Source: an uncultured Eubacteriales bacterium
GTDB lineage: Bacteria; Bacillota; Clostridia; Oscillospirales; UBA644
Direction: 5' to 3'
DNA: 46,210 nt
Assembly: GCA_905207625.1 (NCBI GenBank)
Contig: CAJLLT010000016.1
Location: 1 to 46,210, forward strand
Position numbers and translations under genes: made by a program. The number at the start of each line of letters is the position of its first letter. Positions within the stretch are counted from its first letter, which is position 1. Positions 15,681-24,574 of this stretch are shown here, in pieces. The notes beneath the pieces were generated by a model, which was given only the letters and a program-made list of their open reading frames with translations, did not search any database and was not told the origin of the DNA.

Positions 15681-18617
15681 ATGAATAATTTGTTTTCTTT
15701 ATTTCTTTCTCAGGCATACAACGACTGTTGGGATGATTATCAGCGCGCTAACAGACTGAGATCTTTTCCCAAGTGGGATCATGTTATTCTGACTGCCTCA
15801 AATGAACAGCAGGCTGAAGGATTCAGAAAACAGATAGAGCTGAGAAGTAATTATCTTCCGGCTGAAACAGAGTTCGCGGTCGTTCCCGACAGAGGCGGAA
15901 AGCGTGTCGGGTCGGGAGGGGCAACCCTTGAGGTCCTGAAATACCTGCATGAGAGGAACAGTTCTTTTAAGGGAAAGCGTGTTCTTGTTATACATTCCGG
16001 CGGGGACAGCAAAAGAGTTCCCCAGTATTCCGCTCTCGGAAAGCTCTTTTCCCCGGTTCCCCACGAACTTCCCGACGGAAGATCCTCTACACTGTTCGAT
16101 GAGTTCATGATCTGCATGAGCTCGGTTCCTTCGAGAATCCGGGAAGGGATGGTGCTTCTCTCCGGTGACGTCCTTCTTCTGTTCAATCCTTTGCAGATAG
16201 ATTTCAACAATCAGGGTGCTGCAGCCATTTCTTTCAAGGAAAATGCGGATACCGGAAAGAATCACGGAGTGTATCTCAATGGGGATAACGGTTTTGTAAA
16301 ATGCTGCCTCCAGAAAAAATCCGTAGAGACATTGCGGGAAATGGGCGCGGTCAATGAGGATGACTGTGTCGATATAGACACCGGGGCTCTCATATTCTCA
16401 ACGGATATGATGGCATCGCTTTATTCCCTGATCGATACGGAAGAAAAGTATGACGCATACGTCAACGAGACTGTCCGTCTGTCCCTGTATGCGGATTTCC
16501 TTTATCCACTTGCTTCGGATTCCACTCTGGAAGGCTTTTATCTTGAAAAGCCCGAAGGTGAGTTTTGTCCTGAGTTATCGGAAGCCCGAAAAGCTGTATG
16601 GGATGCTCTCAGACCTTACCGCCTGAAACTGTTACGTCTTGCGCCGGCGAAATTCATTCACTTCGGAACGAGCAAAGAGATTCTGAAGCTGATGAGCGGC
16701 GGCGTTGACGAATACAAAAGCCTCGGCTGGAGTTCCGTTGTCGGAAGCAGCATCAGCAGAAATGTCGCCGGCTATAACAGTGTTCTCAGCAACAAGGCAA
16801 CTATTGGCGAGAACTGCTATCTTGAAGTTTCATATGTTCATCGGAACGCTACTGTAGGAAGCAATGTGATACTGTCCTATATAGATGTCCACGATGAGGT
16901 TATTCCGGATAACGTCATCCTTCACGGAATAAAAAAGCGTAACGGGAGGTTCGTCGTCCGTATTCTCGGGGTCGGGGATAATCCGAAAGAGAATAAACTG
17001 TTCGGGCTGGATCTTGATGAAATAGAACGCAAACTCGGAGTTCCTCTGTGGGATAACGGTGTTCATACCCTATGGAACGCGAATCTTTATGCCGAAGCCG
17101 GTACAATTAAATCCGCATTGCGTCTGGCTTTATGCCTGTACGATATAATAGTCAAAGGGGAAATGTCCCTTTTCCGCGAATGGAAAAACTCGGAAAGGTG
17201 CTCCCTCTGTTCCGGATTCAACTCAGCCGATCCCGATGCGATCATTGCATGGAATAAACGCATGACGGATCTGGTTCAGATGGACGAAATAATTAAGGCA
17301 ATTGAAAATAAGACACCGGCAACAGCCCTTGAAAAGCGCCATCCTCTTACGAAGATACAGTCGGAATGGCTGAAGAAAAAGCTTCAGAACTGCACTTTGC
17401 ATGACCGCATCCGCCTTCATTACTATCTGGGAGTTGTCCTCGACAGCGAAAGCGAGTACCAATCATGCTTTGAAACCATCTCCTCATCGGTGCTTGATTC
17501 CGCCATGCAGGGCCTTGAGTTCAATGAAAATGCGCGTATAGTCAAGGATATGCACACCGTCCGCCTGCCTCTCCGTGTCAATTGGGGCGGCGGTTGGAGC
17601 GATACTCCTCCGTACTGCAATGAAAACGGAGGTACCGTCCTGAATTGTGCGATCATGCTGAACGGCGAAAAACCGGTAGAAGTAACAATGGTGAAAATTC
17701 CGGAGAAAAAGATCGTTTTTGACAGCCGTGATATGGATGTTCACGGAGAGTTCGATACCATTGAACCCCTTCAGGCAACCGGAGATCCCTTTGATCCGTT
17801 TGCGCTTCAGAAGGCGTGTCTGCTCGCCTGCGGGATTATTCCCCGGGAAGGTCACAGTCTTGACGAGATCCTGTCCCGTCTCGGCGGCGGCTTCGAAATG
17901 CATTCGGAGGTGACAAACGTTCCCAAGGGCTCAGGGCTCGGTACGTCCTCCATCCTTTCCGCAGCATGCGTCAAAGCCGTATTTGAATTCATGGGGATCG
18001 GGTATACTGAAGAAGACCTGTATGATCATGTTCTCGCTATGGAACAGATCATGTCCACCGGCGGCGGATGGCAGGACCAGGTAGGGGGCGTTACTCCAGG
18101 TCTGAAATATATAACGTCAATGCCGGGGATCAGACAGAAGCTCAAGGTTACCCATGTGGAAATCCCCGAAGAAGCCAAGAAAGAACTTGACGACCGGTTC
18201 GTCCTTATCTATACCGGGCAGCGCCGTCTGGCGAGAAACCTTCTCCGTGATGTGATAGGCAGATATGTGGGACATGAGCCGGACAGCCTCTATGCCCTTG
18301 AGGAGATACAGAAAACCGCAGCGCTCATGAGATTCGAACTGGAACGAGGCAATGTCGACGGGTTTGCAAAACTGCTTGACAGACACTGGGAACTCAGCAA
18401 GAAAATTGATGCGGAAAGCAGCAATACCCTGATAGATCAGATATTTGCAAGCATAGAGGATCTTATTGACGGAAAGCTTGTCTGCGGTGCGGGCGGCGGC
18501 GGATTTCTGCAGGTCGTTGCCAAAAAGGGAATTTCGAAGGAAATGATAGAAAAGCGGCTTAAATCTGTTTTCATGGACAGCCTGGTCGGAGTCGCGGACT
18601 GTCAGCTTGTCTGGTAA
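15681..18617 (+). CDS. fkp: Bifunctional L-fucokinase/GDP-L-fucose pyrophosphorylase
   Basis: Salvages free L-fucose to fucose-1-phosphate and then GDP-L-fucose. The 978-residue protein has the Fkp two-domain layout: an N-terminal pyrophosphorylase (RVGSGGATLEVLKYL near 75, VIHSGGDSKRVPQYSALGKL near 110, a beta-helix region near 350-420) and a C-terminal GHMP kinase (LPLRVNWGGGWSDTPPY near 630, KGSGLGTSSILSAA near 748, GGGWQDQVGG, and CGAGGGGFLQVV near the end). ATG 15681 is the first good start after the flippase; its ribosome site is weak, and upstream in-frame codons overlap the flippase. As last operon gene, before a strong terminator, it implies fucose (or a fucose-like sugar such as D-arabinose) in the glycan. 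A heptose kinase/guanylyltransferase is less likely because those activities are usually separate genes. Confidence 0.93.
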   Translation: MNNLFSLFLSQAYNDCWDDYQRANRLRSFPKWDHVILTASNEQQAEGFRKQIELRSNYLPAETEFAVVPDRGGKRVGSGGATLEVLKYLHERNSSFKGKRVLVIHSGGDSKRVPQYSALGKLFSPVPHELPDGRSSTLFDEFMICMSSVPSRIREGMVLLSGDVLLLFNPLQIDFNNQGAAAISFKENADTGKNHGVYLNGDNGFVKCCLQKKSVETLREMGAVNEDDCVDIDTGALIFSTDMMASLYSLIDTEEKYDAYVNETVRLSLYADFLYPLASDSTLEGFYLEKPEGEFCPELSEARKAVWDALRPYRLKLLRLAPAKFIHFGTSKEILKLMSGGVDEYKSLGWSSVVGSSISRNVAGYNSVLSNKATIGENCYLEVSYVHRNATVGSNVILSYIDVHDEVIPDNVILHGIKKRNGRFVVRILGVGDNPKENKLFGLDLDEIERKLGVPLWDNGVHTLWNANLYAEAGTIKSALRLALCLYDIIVKGEMSLFREWKNSERCSLCSGFNSADPDAIIAWNKRMTDLVQMDEIIKAIENKTPATALEKRHPLTKIQSEWLKKKLQNCTLHDRIRLHYYLGVVLDSESEYQSCFETISSSVLDSAMQGLEFNENARIVKDMHTVRLPLRVNWGGGWSDTPPYCNENGGTVLNCAIMLNGEKPVEVTMVKIPEKKIVFDSRDMDVHGEFDTIEPLQATGDPFDPFALQKACLLACGIIPREGHSLDEILSRLGGGFEMHSEVTNVPKGSGLGTSSILSAACVKAVFEFMGIGYTEEDLYDHVLAMEQIMSTGGGWQDQVGGVTPGLKYITSMPGIRQKLKVTHVEIPEEAKKELDDRFVLIYTGQRRLARNLLRDVIGRYVGHEPDSLYALEEIQKTAALMRFELERGNVDGFAKLLDRHWELSKKIDAESSNTLIDQIFASIEDLIDGKLVCGAGGGGFLQVVAKKGISKEMIEKRLKSVFMDSLVGVADCQLVW

Positions 18618-18665
18618 AGACGGTTTTAGATCATATTTACTGTCTTCGGTAGGTCCGGAACAGAA

Positions 18666-18708
18666 ACAATGCCACTACGGTCAATGTCCGTGGTGGCATT
18701 GTTTTTTT
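18666..18708 (+). terminator. Rho-independent terminator of the polysaccharide operon
   Basis: Arms 18666-18680 and 18688-18702 pair over 15 positions with one G-U, around a 7-base loop, followed by a T run. It lies 48 bases after the Fkp stop. Confidence 0.9.
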
Positions 18709-18822
18709 GTGCAATAAATGCTGCATCGGACCTGTATAAACGTACTGCGGAGGATTTTATGCCCGGGACGGATATTTTTATCTTGTGAAAGTGAAAAAAA
18801 ATTGATATTTTAATAAAAGGGC

Positions 18823-18851
18823 TTGCCTTTTCTGCTTGTATGGTGTATAAT
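18823..18851 (+). promoter_or_regulatory. Promoter of the LysR regulator gene
   Basis: TTGCCT (18823-18828) and TATAAT (18846-18851) with a 17-base spacer; predicted start near 18858, about 41 bases before the GTG. Confidence 0.7.
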
Positions 18852-18857
18852 GCTAAC

Positions 18858-18874
18858 GTTATATGTCTTATAAC
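18858..18874. promoter_or_regulatory. Candidate LysR operator (palindrome with T-N11-A)
   Basis: GTTATA and TATAAC are perfect 6-base arms around TGTCT, and T18860-N11-A18872 fits the LysR-type consensus. It begins at the predicted transcription start, so binding would block transcription of the lysR gene (autoregulation). Confidence 0.55.
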
Positions 18875-18898
18875 AAAATTGTTTCAGGAGGCGTCGCC

Positions 18899-19813
18899 GT
18901 GAATTTGCGTCAATTCAGATATATGCTGGTCCTTGCTGAGAAGAAAAGTTTTTCCGATGCCGCGGCTGAACTGAACATTTCGCAGCCGTCGCTGAGCCAG
19001 TATGTGAAGCGGCTGGAAGAAGAACTGGGCGTTCAGCTTTTTTCCCGTACCAACGGCAATATACGGTTGACGGACTCCGGAAGGGTGTATCTGGAGACCG
19101 GGAAAAAGATAATAGATGCCGAAAGGCAGATGCAACGGCAGCTATCTGATCTGAACCATTTTGAAAAAGGTTCTGTAATAATCGGGATAGCGCCGACGAG
19201 GTGTCAGTATCTTATGCCGGAGATAGTTAAGAGATTTAAAAAGGTATATCCCGGTATGCACCTGATAATCGAACAAAGGTTCATTGACAATCTTATTGAA
19301 GACGCCGAACACGGTGCTTTTGATCTTTGCGTCGCTACCCTTCCCGTTGATAAGACAAAATTTGAATATGATCTGATGATGGAGGAGGAAATAGTTCTGG
19401 CGGTGCCGAAGCTTTCGGAGTGCTATAAGGGACTGAAAGAGTCTTCGGGAATAAGCGGAAACAGGGCTTATCCTGTTGTTGATATACGGCAGCTGTCCGG
19501 ATTGGACTATGTATTTCTGTCCGAATCACAGCCTACGCAGCTGCAGTTGAACGCTTTTTGTTCCCAATACGGTTTTTCCGTCAACAACGCGGTTGAATGC
19601 CGGAGTATTGAGACTCAGTACAGTATGGTCAAGGCAGGGATCGGTGTTGCGTTGATCCCATCAAGTCTGGCAAAATACAGCCCTGCGGATAATGTTGACT
19701 TTTTTTCGCTGGCTCAGGATATGCCGGAGCGAAAAATGGCTGTAATTTACAGGAAGGATCAATACCTTTCTGAAGCGGTGAAGAAGCTGAAGCAAATAAT
19801 GCTGTCGGTGTGA
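18899..19813 (+). CDS. LysR family transcriptional regulator
   Basis: 304 residues. The N-terminal winged helix-turn-helix is plain: LRQFRYMLVLAEKKSFSDAA, then ELNISQPSLSQYVKRLEEEL and LFSRTNGNIRLTDSG (residues 3-65). The rest is the two-lobed effector-binding domain (SVIIGIAPTRCQYLMPEIVKRF and onward), like CynR/CbbR-type activators. GTG 18899 is chosen because AGGAGG lies eight bases upstream and the protein then starts exactly where LysR proteins do. The SLC13-type transporter gene follows after 60 bases with no terminator, so the two are likely co-transcribed and the effector may be the transported anion (inference). Confidence 0.93.
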   Translation: MNLRQFRYMLVLAEKKSFSDAAAELNISQPSLSQYVKRLEEELGVQLFSRTNGNIRLTDSGRVYLETGKKIIDAERQMQRQLSDLNHFEKGSVIIGIAPTRCQYLMPEIVKRFKKVYPGMHLIIEQRFIDNLIEDAEHGAFDLCVATLPVDKTKFEYDLMMEEEIVLAVPKLSECYKGLKESSGISGNRAYPVVDIRQLSGLDYVFLSESQPTQLQLNAFCSQYGFSVNNAVECRSIETQYSMVKAGIGVALIPSSLAKYSPADNVDFFSLAQDMPERKMAVIYRKDQYLSEAVKKLKQIMLSV

Positions 19814-19873
19814 CCGGCGGATACACGGATATAAAGATTTTACTGATTGAATGCGAAAACGAGGGATTTGGCA

Positions 19874-21139
19874 ATGGGAATTGACGTTATATCAATAATT
19901 ATATTTGCGGCATGTATTATTCTGTTTGTAATAGATAAACTGCCGATGGGAACGACCGCAATTCTGGGATGTGTGGCGATGGTCATCTTCGGGGTATGCG
20001 ATTTCAAGACCGCCTTCGGGCAGATGGCATCTAATACTGTGGTTCTGACGATCGGGGTTATGATGATCGGTGCCGCCATAAGCGAGACCGGTCTTGCGTC
20101 GTCGGTCGGCAGCTGGATAATCAGAGTTTCAAAGGGCTCTGAAACAAAACTGATCATCGGAACATATATTGTTTCCGCCCTGATGTCCGCGTTCCTAACG
20201 AACTCCGCGGTCCTTGCCGTCTTCATTCCCATTATTATGGGTCTGTCCCGTGCGGGTGAGATCAAGGGTAAAAATCTGATAATGCCCATAGCCATAGGCT
20301 GTGTTCTCGGTGGTACAGCCACGCTTGTGGGATCGACGCAGCAGATGACTGCACAGGGACTTCTTGAGGATGCGGGGGCAAGACTGTTCAAAACATTTGA
20401 TTTTACCCCTATCGGAGGAATTATAGTCCTTTCCGGTCTGATTTACTGCCTTACGATAGGCAGGACCCTTGCAAAGAAAATATGGGGTGACAGCGAAGAA
20501 AACAGTGAATATGAACACAAGGGCGAAGTGAAAGAATACAAAAAGAGCAAGATGATCATCGTAGCCGTGATATTTGCCGCTACAGTTGTGTTCTATATCA
20601 CAGAATGGCTTCCCCTCGCAATAACCAGCACCTGTGCGGCTCTTCTTTGCATTATTACCGGATGCATTACTCAGAAAAAAGCGGTGGCGTCAGTCAACTG
20701 GGATATTGTAGGACGGCTTGCCGGTTGTCTGGGCATAGCAAAAGCACTTGAGGCCGCGGGCGGAACGAAACTGATCGCTCTGGGGTTCCGCAATATTATC
20801 GGAACCTCAATAAGTCCGTACCTTTTGTTCTGCATACTTGTTCTGCTTGTACTTGTAACAAGTCAGTTTATCTCCAATTCCACCGCAATAATGATCGTTC
20901 TGCCGATTCTTCTTTCTATTGCTCCGGAAATGGGACTTAATACATATGCTTACGCCATAGGTATTACGATAGCTTCCGGTACTGCCCTAAGCTGCCCGCT
21001 CGCAAGCTCGACTTTGGGTATGTCTATGGTTGTCGGGTACAAATTCAACGATTATTTCAAGCATAATTTTATTCTGGATGTGATCAATTACATCCTGATA
21101 ATAATACTTGTTCCGCTGTTCTACGGTCTGACAGTATAA
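19874..21139 (+). CDS. SLC13/DASS-type anion (carboxylate) permease
   Basis: 421 residues with roughly 11-12 membrane helices. Members of the DASS/ArsB-NhaD superfamily import di- or tricarboxylates or sulfate with cations. Typical features are the N-terminal DKLPMGTTAILGCVAMVIFG, the hairpin-like region TNSAVLAVFIPIIMGLSR (first Ser-Asn-Thr type motif replaced by T-N-S), VLGGTATLVGSTQQM, and the second motif SQFISNSTAIMIVLPIL near residue 340. ATG 19874 is chosen over a TTG nine codons upstream; GAGGG precedes it. It follows the LysR gene in the same direction. The substrate cannot be deduced. Confidence 0.88.
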   Translation: MGIDVISIIIFAACIILFVIDKLPMGTTAILGCVAMVIFGVCDFKTAFGQMASNTVVLTIGVMMIGAAISETGLASSVGSWIIRVSKGSETKLIIGTYIVSALMSAFLTNSAVLAVFIPIIMGLSRAGEIKGKNLIMPIAIGCVLGGTATLVGSTQQMTAQGLLEDAGARLFKTFDFTPIGGIIVLSGLIYCLTIGRTLAKKIWGDSEENSEYEHKGEVKEYKKSKMIIVAVIFAATVVFYITEWLPLAITSTCAALLCIITGCITQKKAVASVNWDIVGRLAGCLGIAKALEAAGGTKLIALGFRNIIGTSISPYLLFCILVLLVLVTSQFISNSTAIMIVLPILLSIAPEMGLNTYAYAIGITIASGTALSCPLASSTLGMSMVVGYKFNDYFKHNFILDVINYILIIILVPLFYGLTV

Positions 21140-21256
21140 TCACCGTAATAATGCGGTCTTTCAGAGTGAGTATAAAAACTGTCCCCAAACACGATCCGCC
21201 CGTCTGTCGTATGGCGACGTCCGGTTTATATTATGCCGGGGCTGTCTGTTTTTGAC

Positions 21257-21388
21257 TCAACGGATTTTCCTGAAATTCCCGGATCTCTTCTCCTCCGCCC
21301 GGCTTTCTGCCGAACTTACCGTCAGCAGACAATGGAACATAACGGCGTTTACGATTACCGGAACGATGAGGGCAATGAGAATCATCAT
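21257..21388 (-). CDS. Possible 43-residue single-span membrane protein
   Basis: Reads MMILIALIVPVIVNAVMFH and on, one hydrophobic segment at the N terminus followed by a charged tail (ESRAEEKRSGNFRKIR). GGAGGA lies eight bases before the ATG, which is the main support. No recognised family. It is leftward between two rightward genes, and no clear promoter was found, so chance remains possible. A longer in-frame reading from a TTG at 21532 exists but lacks a ribosome site. Confidence 0.3.
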   Translation of the reverse strand: MMILIALIVPVIVNAVMFHCLLTVSSAESRAEEKRSGNFRKIR

Positions 21389-21636
21389 GGTAAAGATCCT
21401 CCGTGCTGTTTGTAAATACCGGAATACGGATGACATCCGATTGCCGGTGATAACAGTATTATTGACCGATCCGGACTTGGTATTCTCAGTGCGGTATGTC
21501 ACGGGCAGAAACGGAACGGATCTGTGATACAAATATTCTTATATAATACCGTTTCAATGAAGATTTCCGGAAAAAGAAAGATTATCGGCGGCACTTGCCT
21601 GCGGCCGGGTTTTTTCCGGAGTGCCGAACTTCAGTA

Positions 21637-21665
21637 TTGAAAAAAATGATCAAATGTGCTATAAT
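21637..21665 (+). promoter_or_regulatory. Strong promoter-like sequence
   Basis: TTGAAA (21637-21642) and a perfect TATAAT (21660-21665) with a 17-base spacer. The nearest downstream gene is the esterase at 21916, so it would give a leader of about 245 bases, but a hairpin begins inside its -10 box. Confidence 0.55.
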
Positions 21666-21702
21666 ACCCACGTCAGACGAAAAACCGACGTGGGTATTTT
21701 TA
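21663..21702 (+). terminator. Hairpin with T run overlapping the promoter -10 box
   Basis: Arms 21663-21674 and 21687-21698 (12 perfect pairs) enclose a 12-base loop and are followed by TTTTTATT-like sequence. It has the shape of an intrinsic terminator, yet it overlaps the TATAAT and the predicted start site, so it could instead be an operator. Confidence 0.5.
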
Positions 21703-21915
21703 TTCCGCGGAGATTTTCCGTCCGGGGGATTGAGCTCCGTGTATAAGCGTACGTTGCCATTTGGCGGAATAGGGAGACGTGGGACATGGGAAATGCGGTA
21801 AGTCTGCCGGAAACCGCATGGCTGAGCCTGTGTCCGGGTGTTGATTCTCTTCTGTGCCCGGTTGCAACATAAAACGATTATTTATAAAAACAGAAATTGA
21901 CGGGACGGTGGATGT

Positions 21916-22758
21916 ATGAAGTACAAAACCCGGAAAGTCAGGATTCCTGCGGGGAATACGGAGATGACTCTGCTGATACTTACTCCGTTTGACGGGGGAA
22001 GGACAGACCGGCCCGGGGTGCTGTGGATCCACGGCGGCGGATATGTTACGGGTATGGCGGGAATGGTCCGTATGTCCCGCGCGAAAGATCTTGTGCGTAA
22101 GTACGGTGCGGTTGTGATCTCTCCGGAATACCGCCTTGCCGGGAACGCTCCGTATCCTGCGGCGCTGGAGGACTGTCATTATGCGTTGCTGTATCTCAAA
22201 GAACATTCCTCCGAACTGGGAATCCGCGACGATCAGATAATGGTGGGCGGCGAGAGTGCCGGAGGAGGTCTGGCGGCGGCCCTTTGCATGTATGAGAAAG
22301 ATTTCGGAGGGGTCAGCATTGCGTATCAGATGCCGCTTTATCCTATGATAGATAACGAAGATACCGAAACCTCCCGGGACAATCATGCCCCGGTCTGGAA
22401 CACAAGACGGAATCACTACGGCTGGGCAAAATACCTTTCGGGCCTCCGGACTGAAAATGTCCCGTGTTATGCTGCGGCTGCGAGGCGGAAGGATCATGCC
22501 GGGCTGCCCCCTGCCTATACGTTTGTGTGTACTGCGGAGCCTTTTTACGCCGAAACCGTGACCTATATTGAAAATCTCAGAAATGCCGGAGTTGAAGCTC
22601 ATATGGATATTTATCCGGGGCTTTTCCATGCCTTTGATATGCTGTTACCTTTTCTGAAGGCGAGCAGGGCTGCCGCCAAAGGGTTTGATGCCCGGTTTGA
22701 GTATGCGGTAAGGCATTATTTTGCCCCGCAACTCAATAAGAAAACGGGGAATGGGTAG
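21916..22758 (+). CDS. Alpha/beta hydrolase, HSL-type esterase (hydrolase fold 3)
   Basis: 280-residue esterase-like enzyme of the hormone-sensitive-lipase group. It has the oxyanion motif VLWIHGGGYVTG (residues about 37-48), the nucleophile GGESAGGGLAAAL (Ser near 116), and a histidine in PGLFHAFDML near 238; the acid residue should lie in the FVCTAEPFYAETV region near 205, where the usual aspartate appears replaced by Glu. These enzymes hydrolyse short-chain acyl esters. No signal peptide. A weak GGACGG precedes the ATG. The tail continues to NKKTGNG without a known domain. Physiological substrate unknown. Confidence 0.92.
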   Translation: MKYKTRKVRIPAGNTEMTLLILTPFDGGRTDRPGVLWIHGGGYVTGMAGMVRMSRAKDLVRKYGAVVISPEYRLAGNAPYPAALEDCHYALLYLKEHSSELGIRDDQIMVGGESAGGGLAAALCMYEKDFGGVSIAYQMPLYPMIDNEDTETSRDNHAPVWNTRRNHYGWAKYLSGLRTENVPCYAAAARRKDHAGLPPAYTFVCTAEPFYAETVTYIENLRNAGVEAHMDIYPGLFHAFDMLLPFLKASRAAAKGFDARFEYAVRHYFAPQLNKKTGNG

Positions 22759-22876
22759 AATTTCTTGTTTTCCGGTTTATCGCGCAGGGATCCGTGCTGC
22801 CGGGACGAAAATCTTCCTGTTCCGGAAAAGGATCCGGTTCTCCGGGAGGATATAATAGGAAAATGGGGGTACTTTT

Positions 22877-23662
22877 GTGACTGAAATAATCGCCTTGCGG
22901 GAGTTTTCACCCGTTTACATTTGTCTGGATATAGCGTTCCTTGTCCTGCTTGCCGGTCTTTTGCTCTGGAAAAAGAAATATATGACCGCACTGGTGGGAT
23001 TCCTTGCCGGGATACTGTATATGATAGTGGATTTCGGTATATTTCACCTTGTTTGCCATGCGCGCAGTATTTCGGACGGTTACAGCCTGTTTTGGGTGCT
23101 TCTGTGGATGTCCATGAGTTACGGGTTTACCAATTTCGTCTGGATATGGTTGTGGATATCCAAGGATAAAAACCTCTTTGAATGGTCGCTTCTGATACTG
23201 CTGTGGTGGTTTGTCTGCCCGCTCCTTTCCGGAACATTTACTCCGGAGGGCATCGCGAATGTCATTATCCGGCGTACCACAGGGCAGTATCACGGATATA
23301 TGGCACTGATACTGTTTGCCGGGTACCTGGGGCTGATTATTTACAATATGAGACAGAAGGACTGCGGAAAGCGTATCAACATTCCATGGCTGCTTTCGAT
23401 AGGCATTCTGGTGCAGTTCGGTTGGGAAGCGGGACTCCTCGTGGGCGGAATACGTTCGGCGGGATTTGCCACCGTTGCCGAAAAGCTTGTGCCTCTGGTC
23501 GTCAATTCTCTGCTTGAGACCAACTTGGGAATGCCGTATATCTATCTGATATTTCTTGCCTATACAAGCTGTTTTACAGAGCAGATGACGCGCAGGAAAA
23601 ACAGTCTCTCCCTTTCTGAGAGAATAAGGGAAAACAATGAAGAAAAAGTCCGTGGAGCGTGA
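22877..23662 (+). CDS. Multi-pass membrane protein of unknown function
   Basis: 261 residues with about seven hydrophobic segments: near 14-32, 37-60, 71-96, 104-120, 141-160, 172-190 and 215-235. Conserved-looking polar spots are IVDFGIFHLVCH, SYGFTNFVWIWLWISKDKN and FGWEAGLLVGGIRS. I do not recognise the family. GTG 22877 is supported by GGGGGT about eight bases upstream. The C-terminal tail is charged (RRKNSLSLSERIRENNEEK). The SDR gene begins 30 bases after its stop with its own GGAGG, so the two are probably one transcription unit and may work together. Confidence 0.75.
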   Translation: MTEIIALREFSPVYICLDIAFLVLLAGLLLWKKKYMTALVGFLAGILYMIVDFGIFHLVCHARSISDGYSLFWVLLWMSMSYGFTNFVWIWLWISKDKNLFEWSLLILLWWFVCPLLSGTFTPEGIANVIIRRTTGQYHGYMALILFAGYLGLIIYNMRQKDCGKRINIPWLLSIGILVQFGWEAGLLVGGIRSAGFATVAEKLVPLVVNSLLETNLGMPYIYLIFLAYTSCFTEQMTRRKNSLSLSERIRENNEEKVRGA

Positions 23663-23691
23663 AGTTCCCGGACGGAACGGAGGATCCGGAT

Positions 23692-24483
23692 ATGGAATAT
23701 GTACTTGTTACCGGTGCATACGGAGGCATGGGGCAGGCGACTGTCAGAGCCCTTGCCGGAAATGGGTTCCGTGTTTTTGCCCTTGACAAAAAAACGGGGC
23801 CGGCAGAGGAAAATGTCATTCCTCTTGAAACGGATATCACCGATGAGGAAAGTGTCCGCGCCGCCGCCGCAAAGGTTCGGGAGTTTACGGACCGGCTTTA
23901 CGGAATAATTCATTTTGCCGGGATCTATATGCTGGATTCCCTTGTGGAGGTAAGTTCCGGAAATTTTGAGAAAATACTGCAGGTCAATCTTTTTGGTGCG
24001 TTCCTGATAAATAAGACTTTCCTTCCTTTTCTCCGTAATGGGAGCCGAATAATTATGACTACAAGTGAACTTGCCCCGCTTGACCCTCTTCCGTTTACCG
24101 GGATATATGCCGTCAGTAAAAGTGCGCTGGATAAGTACGCGTATTCCCTGAGGATGGAACTGCAACTTCTGGGAATCTTTGTCTCGGTGATCCGTGCCGG
24201 GGCTGTGAAAACCGGTATGCTTGGCGTTTCAACCGATGAACTCGACAGGTTTTGCCGTGAGACGGAGGTTTACCGGTGCAATGCCGCGCGGTTCAAACGC
24301 ATAGTTGACAGTGTTGAATCGAGATGCGTCAGCCCCTCTGCGATTGCGGGGAAGGCTTTGCATATACTGCGGAAGAATAAACCCGGATTCGTATACGGAA
24401 TAAACCGGAATCCATTGCTGATACTTCTGAATGCCCTGCCGAAACCGGTTCAGCTATGGGTGATCCGGCAGGTTCTGAAATAA
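23692..24483 (+). CDS. Short-chain dehydrogenase/reductase (SDR)
   Basis: 263-residue NAD(P)-dependent oxidoreductase of the classical SDR type. It shows the cofactor motif VTGAYGGMGQA (residues 6-16), the acidic DITDEE region, HFAGIYMLD in place of NNAG, NLFGAF, a serine in TTSELAPL and the catalytic YAVSK near residue 138. ATG 23692 is chosen over the ATG at 23659 because GGAGG lies eight bases upstream and the product begins on the first beta strand. The C-terminal part (HILRKNKPGFVYGINRNPLL) resembles SDRs acting on lipids or polyketide-like substrates. It follows the unknown membrane protein gene. Confidence 0.92.
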   Translation: MEYVLVTGAYGGMGQATVRALAGNGFRVFALDKKTGPAEENVIPLETDITDEESVRAAAAKVREFTDRLYGIIHFAGIYMLDSLVEVSSGNFEKILQVNLFGAFLINKTFLPFLRNGSRIIMTTSELAPLDPLPFTGIYAVSKSALDKYAYSLRMELQLLGIFVSVIRAGAVKTGMLGVSTDELDRFCRETEVYRCNAARFKRIVDSVESRCVSPSAIAGKALHILRKNKPGFVYGINRNPLLILLNALPKPVQLWVIRQVLK

Positions 24484-24508
24484 ACACTTATTTTTGTTGA
24501 AAAATCTA

Positions 24509-24545
24509 AACCGGGACTTTGCCTTTAAGGCAAAGTCCCGGTTTT
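24509..24545 (+). terminator. Terminator-like hairpin after the SDR gene
   Basis: Perfect 15-base arms (24509-24523 and 24529-24543) around a 5-base loop, followed by a short T run. It lies 26 bases after the SDR stop and separates it from the recombinase gene. Confidence 0.75.
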
Positions 24546-24574
24546 CGGACAGGCGGTGTTTCGAGTTAATTCAT

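Larger units (their letters stand above)
21389..21915. other. Gene-poor stretch
   Basis: About 530 bases without a convincing gene. It holds a promoter-like pair with a hairpin directly after it (listed separately) and a loose inverted repeat CGGCACT/AGTGCCG near 21590-21626. Open frames crossing it on either strand show no recognisable protein. Confidence 0.4.

Noticed and set aside
15681..18617. Heptose kinase/guanylyltransferase instead of Fkp
   Set aside because: Those activities are normally on separate proteins; the size and order pyrophosphorylase then GHMP kinase fit Fkp.
22851..22856. TATAAT just upstream of the membrane protein gene at 22877 as a promoter
   Set aside because: No acceptable -35 element at 16-18 bases upstream; the resulting leader would start almost inside the ribosome site.
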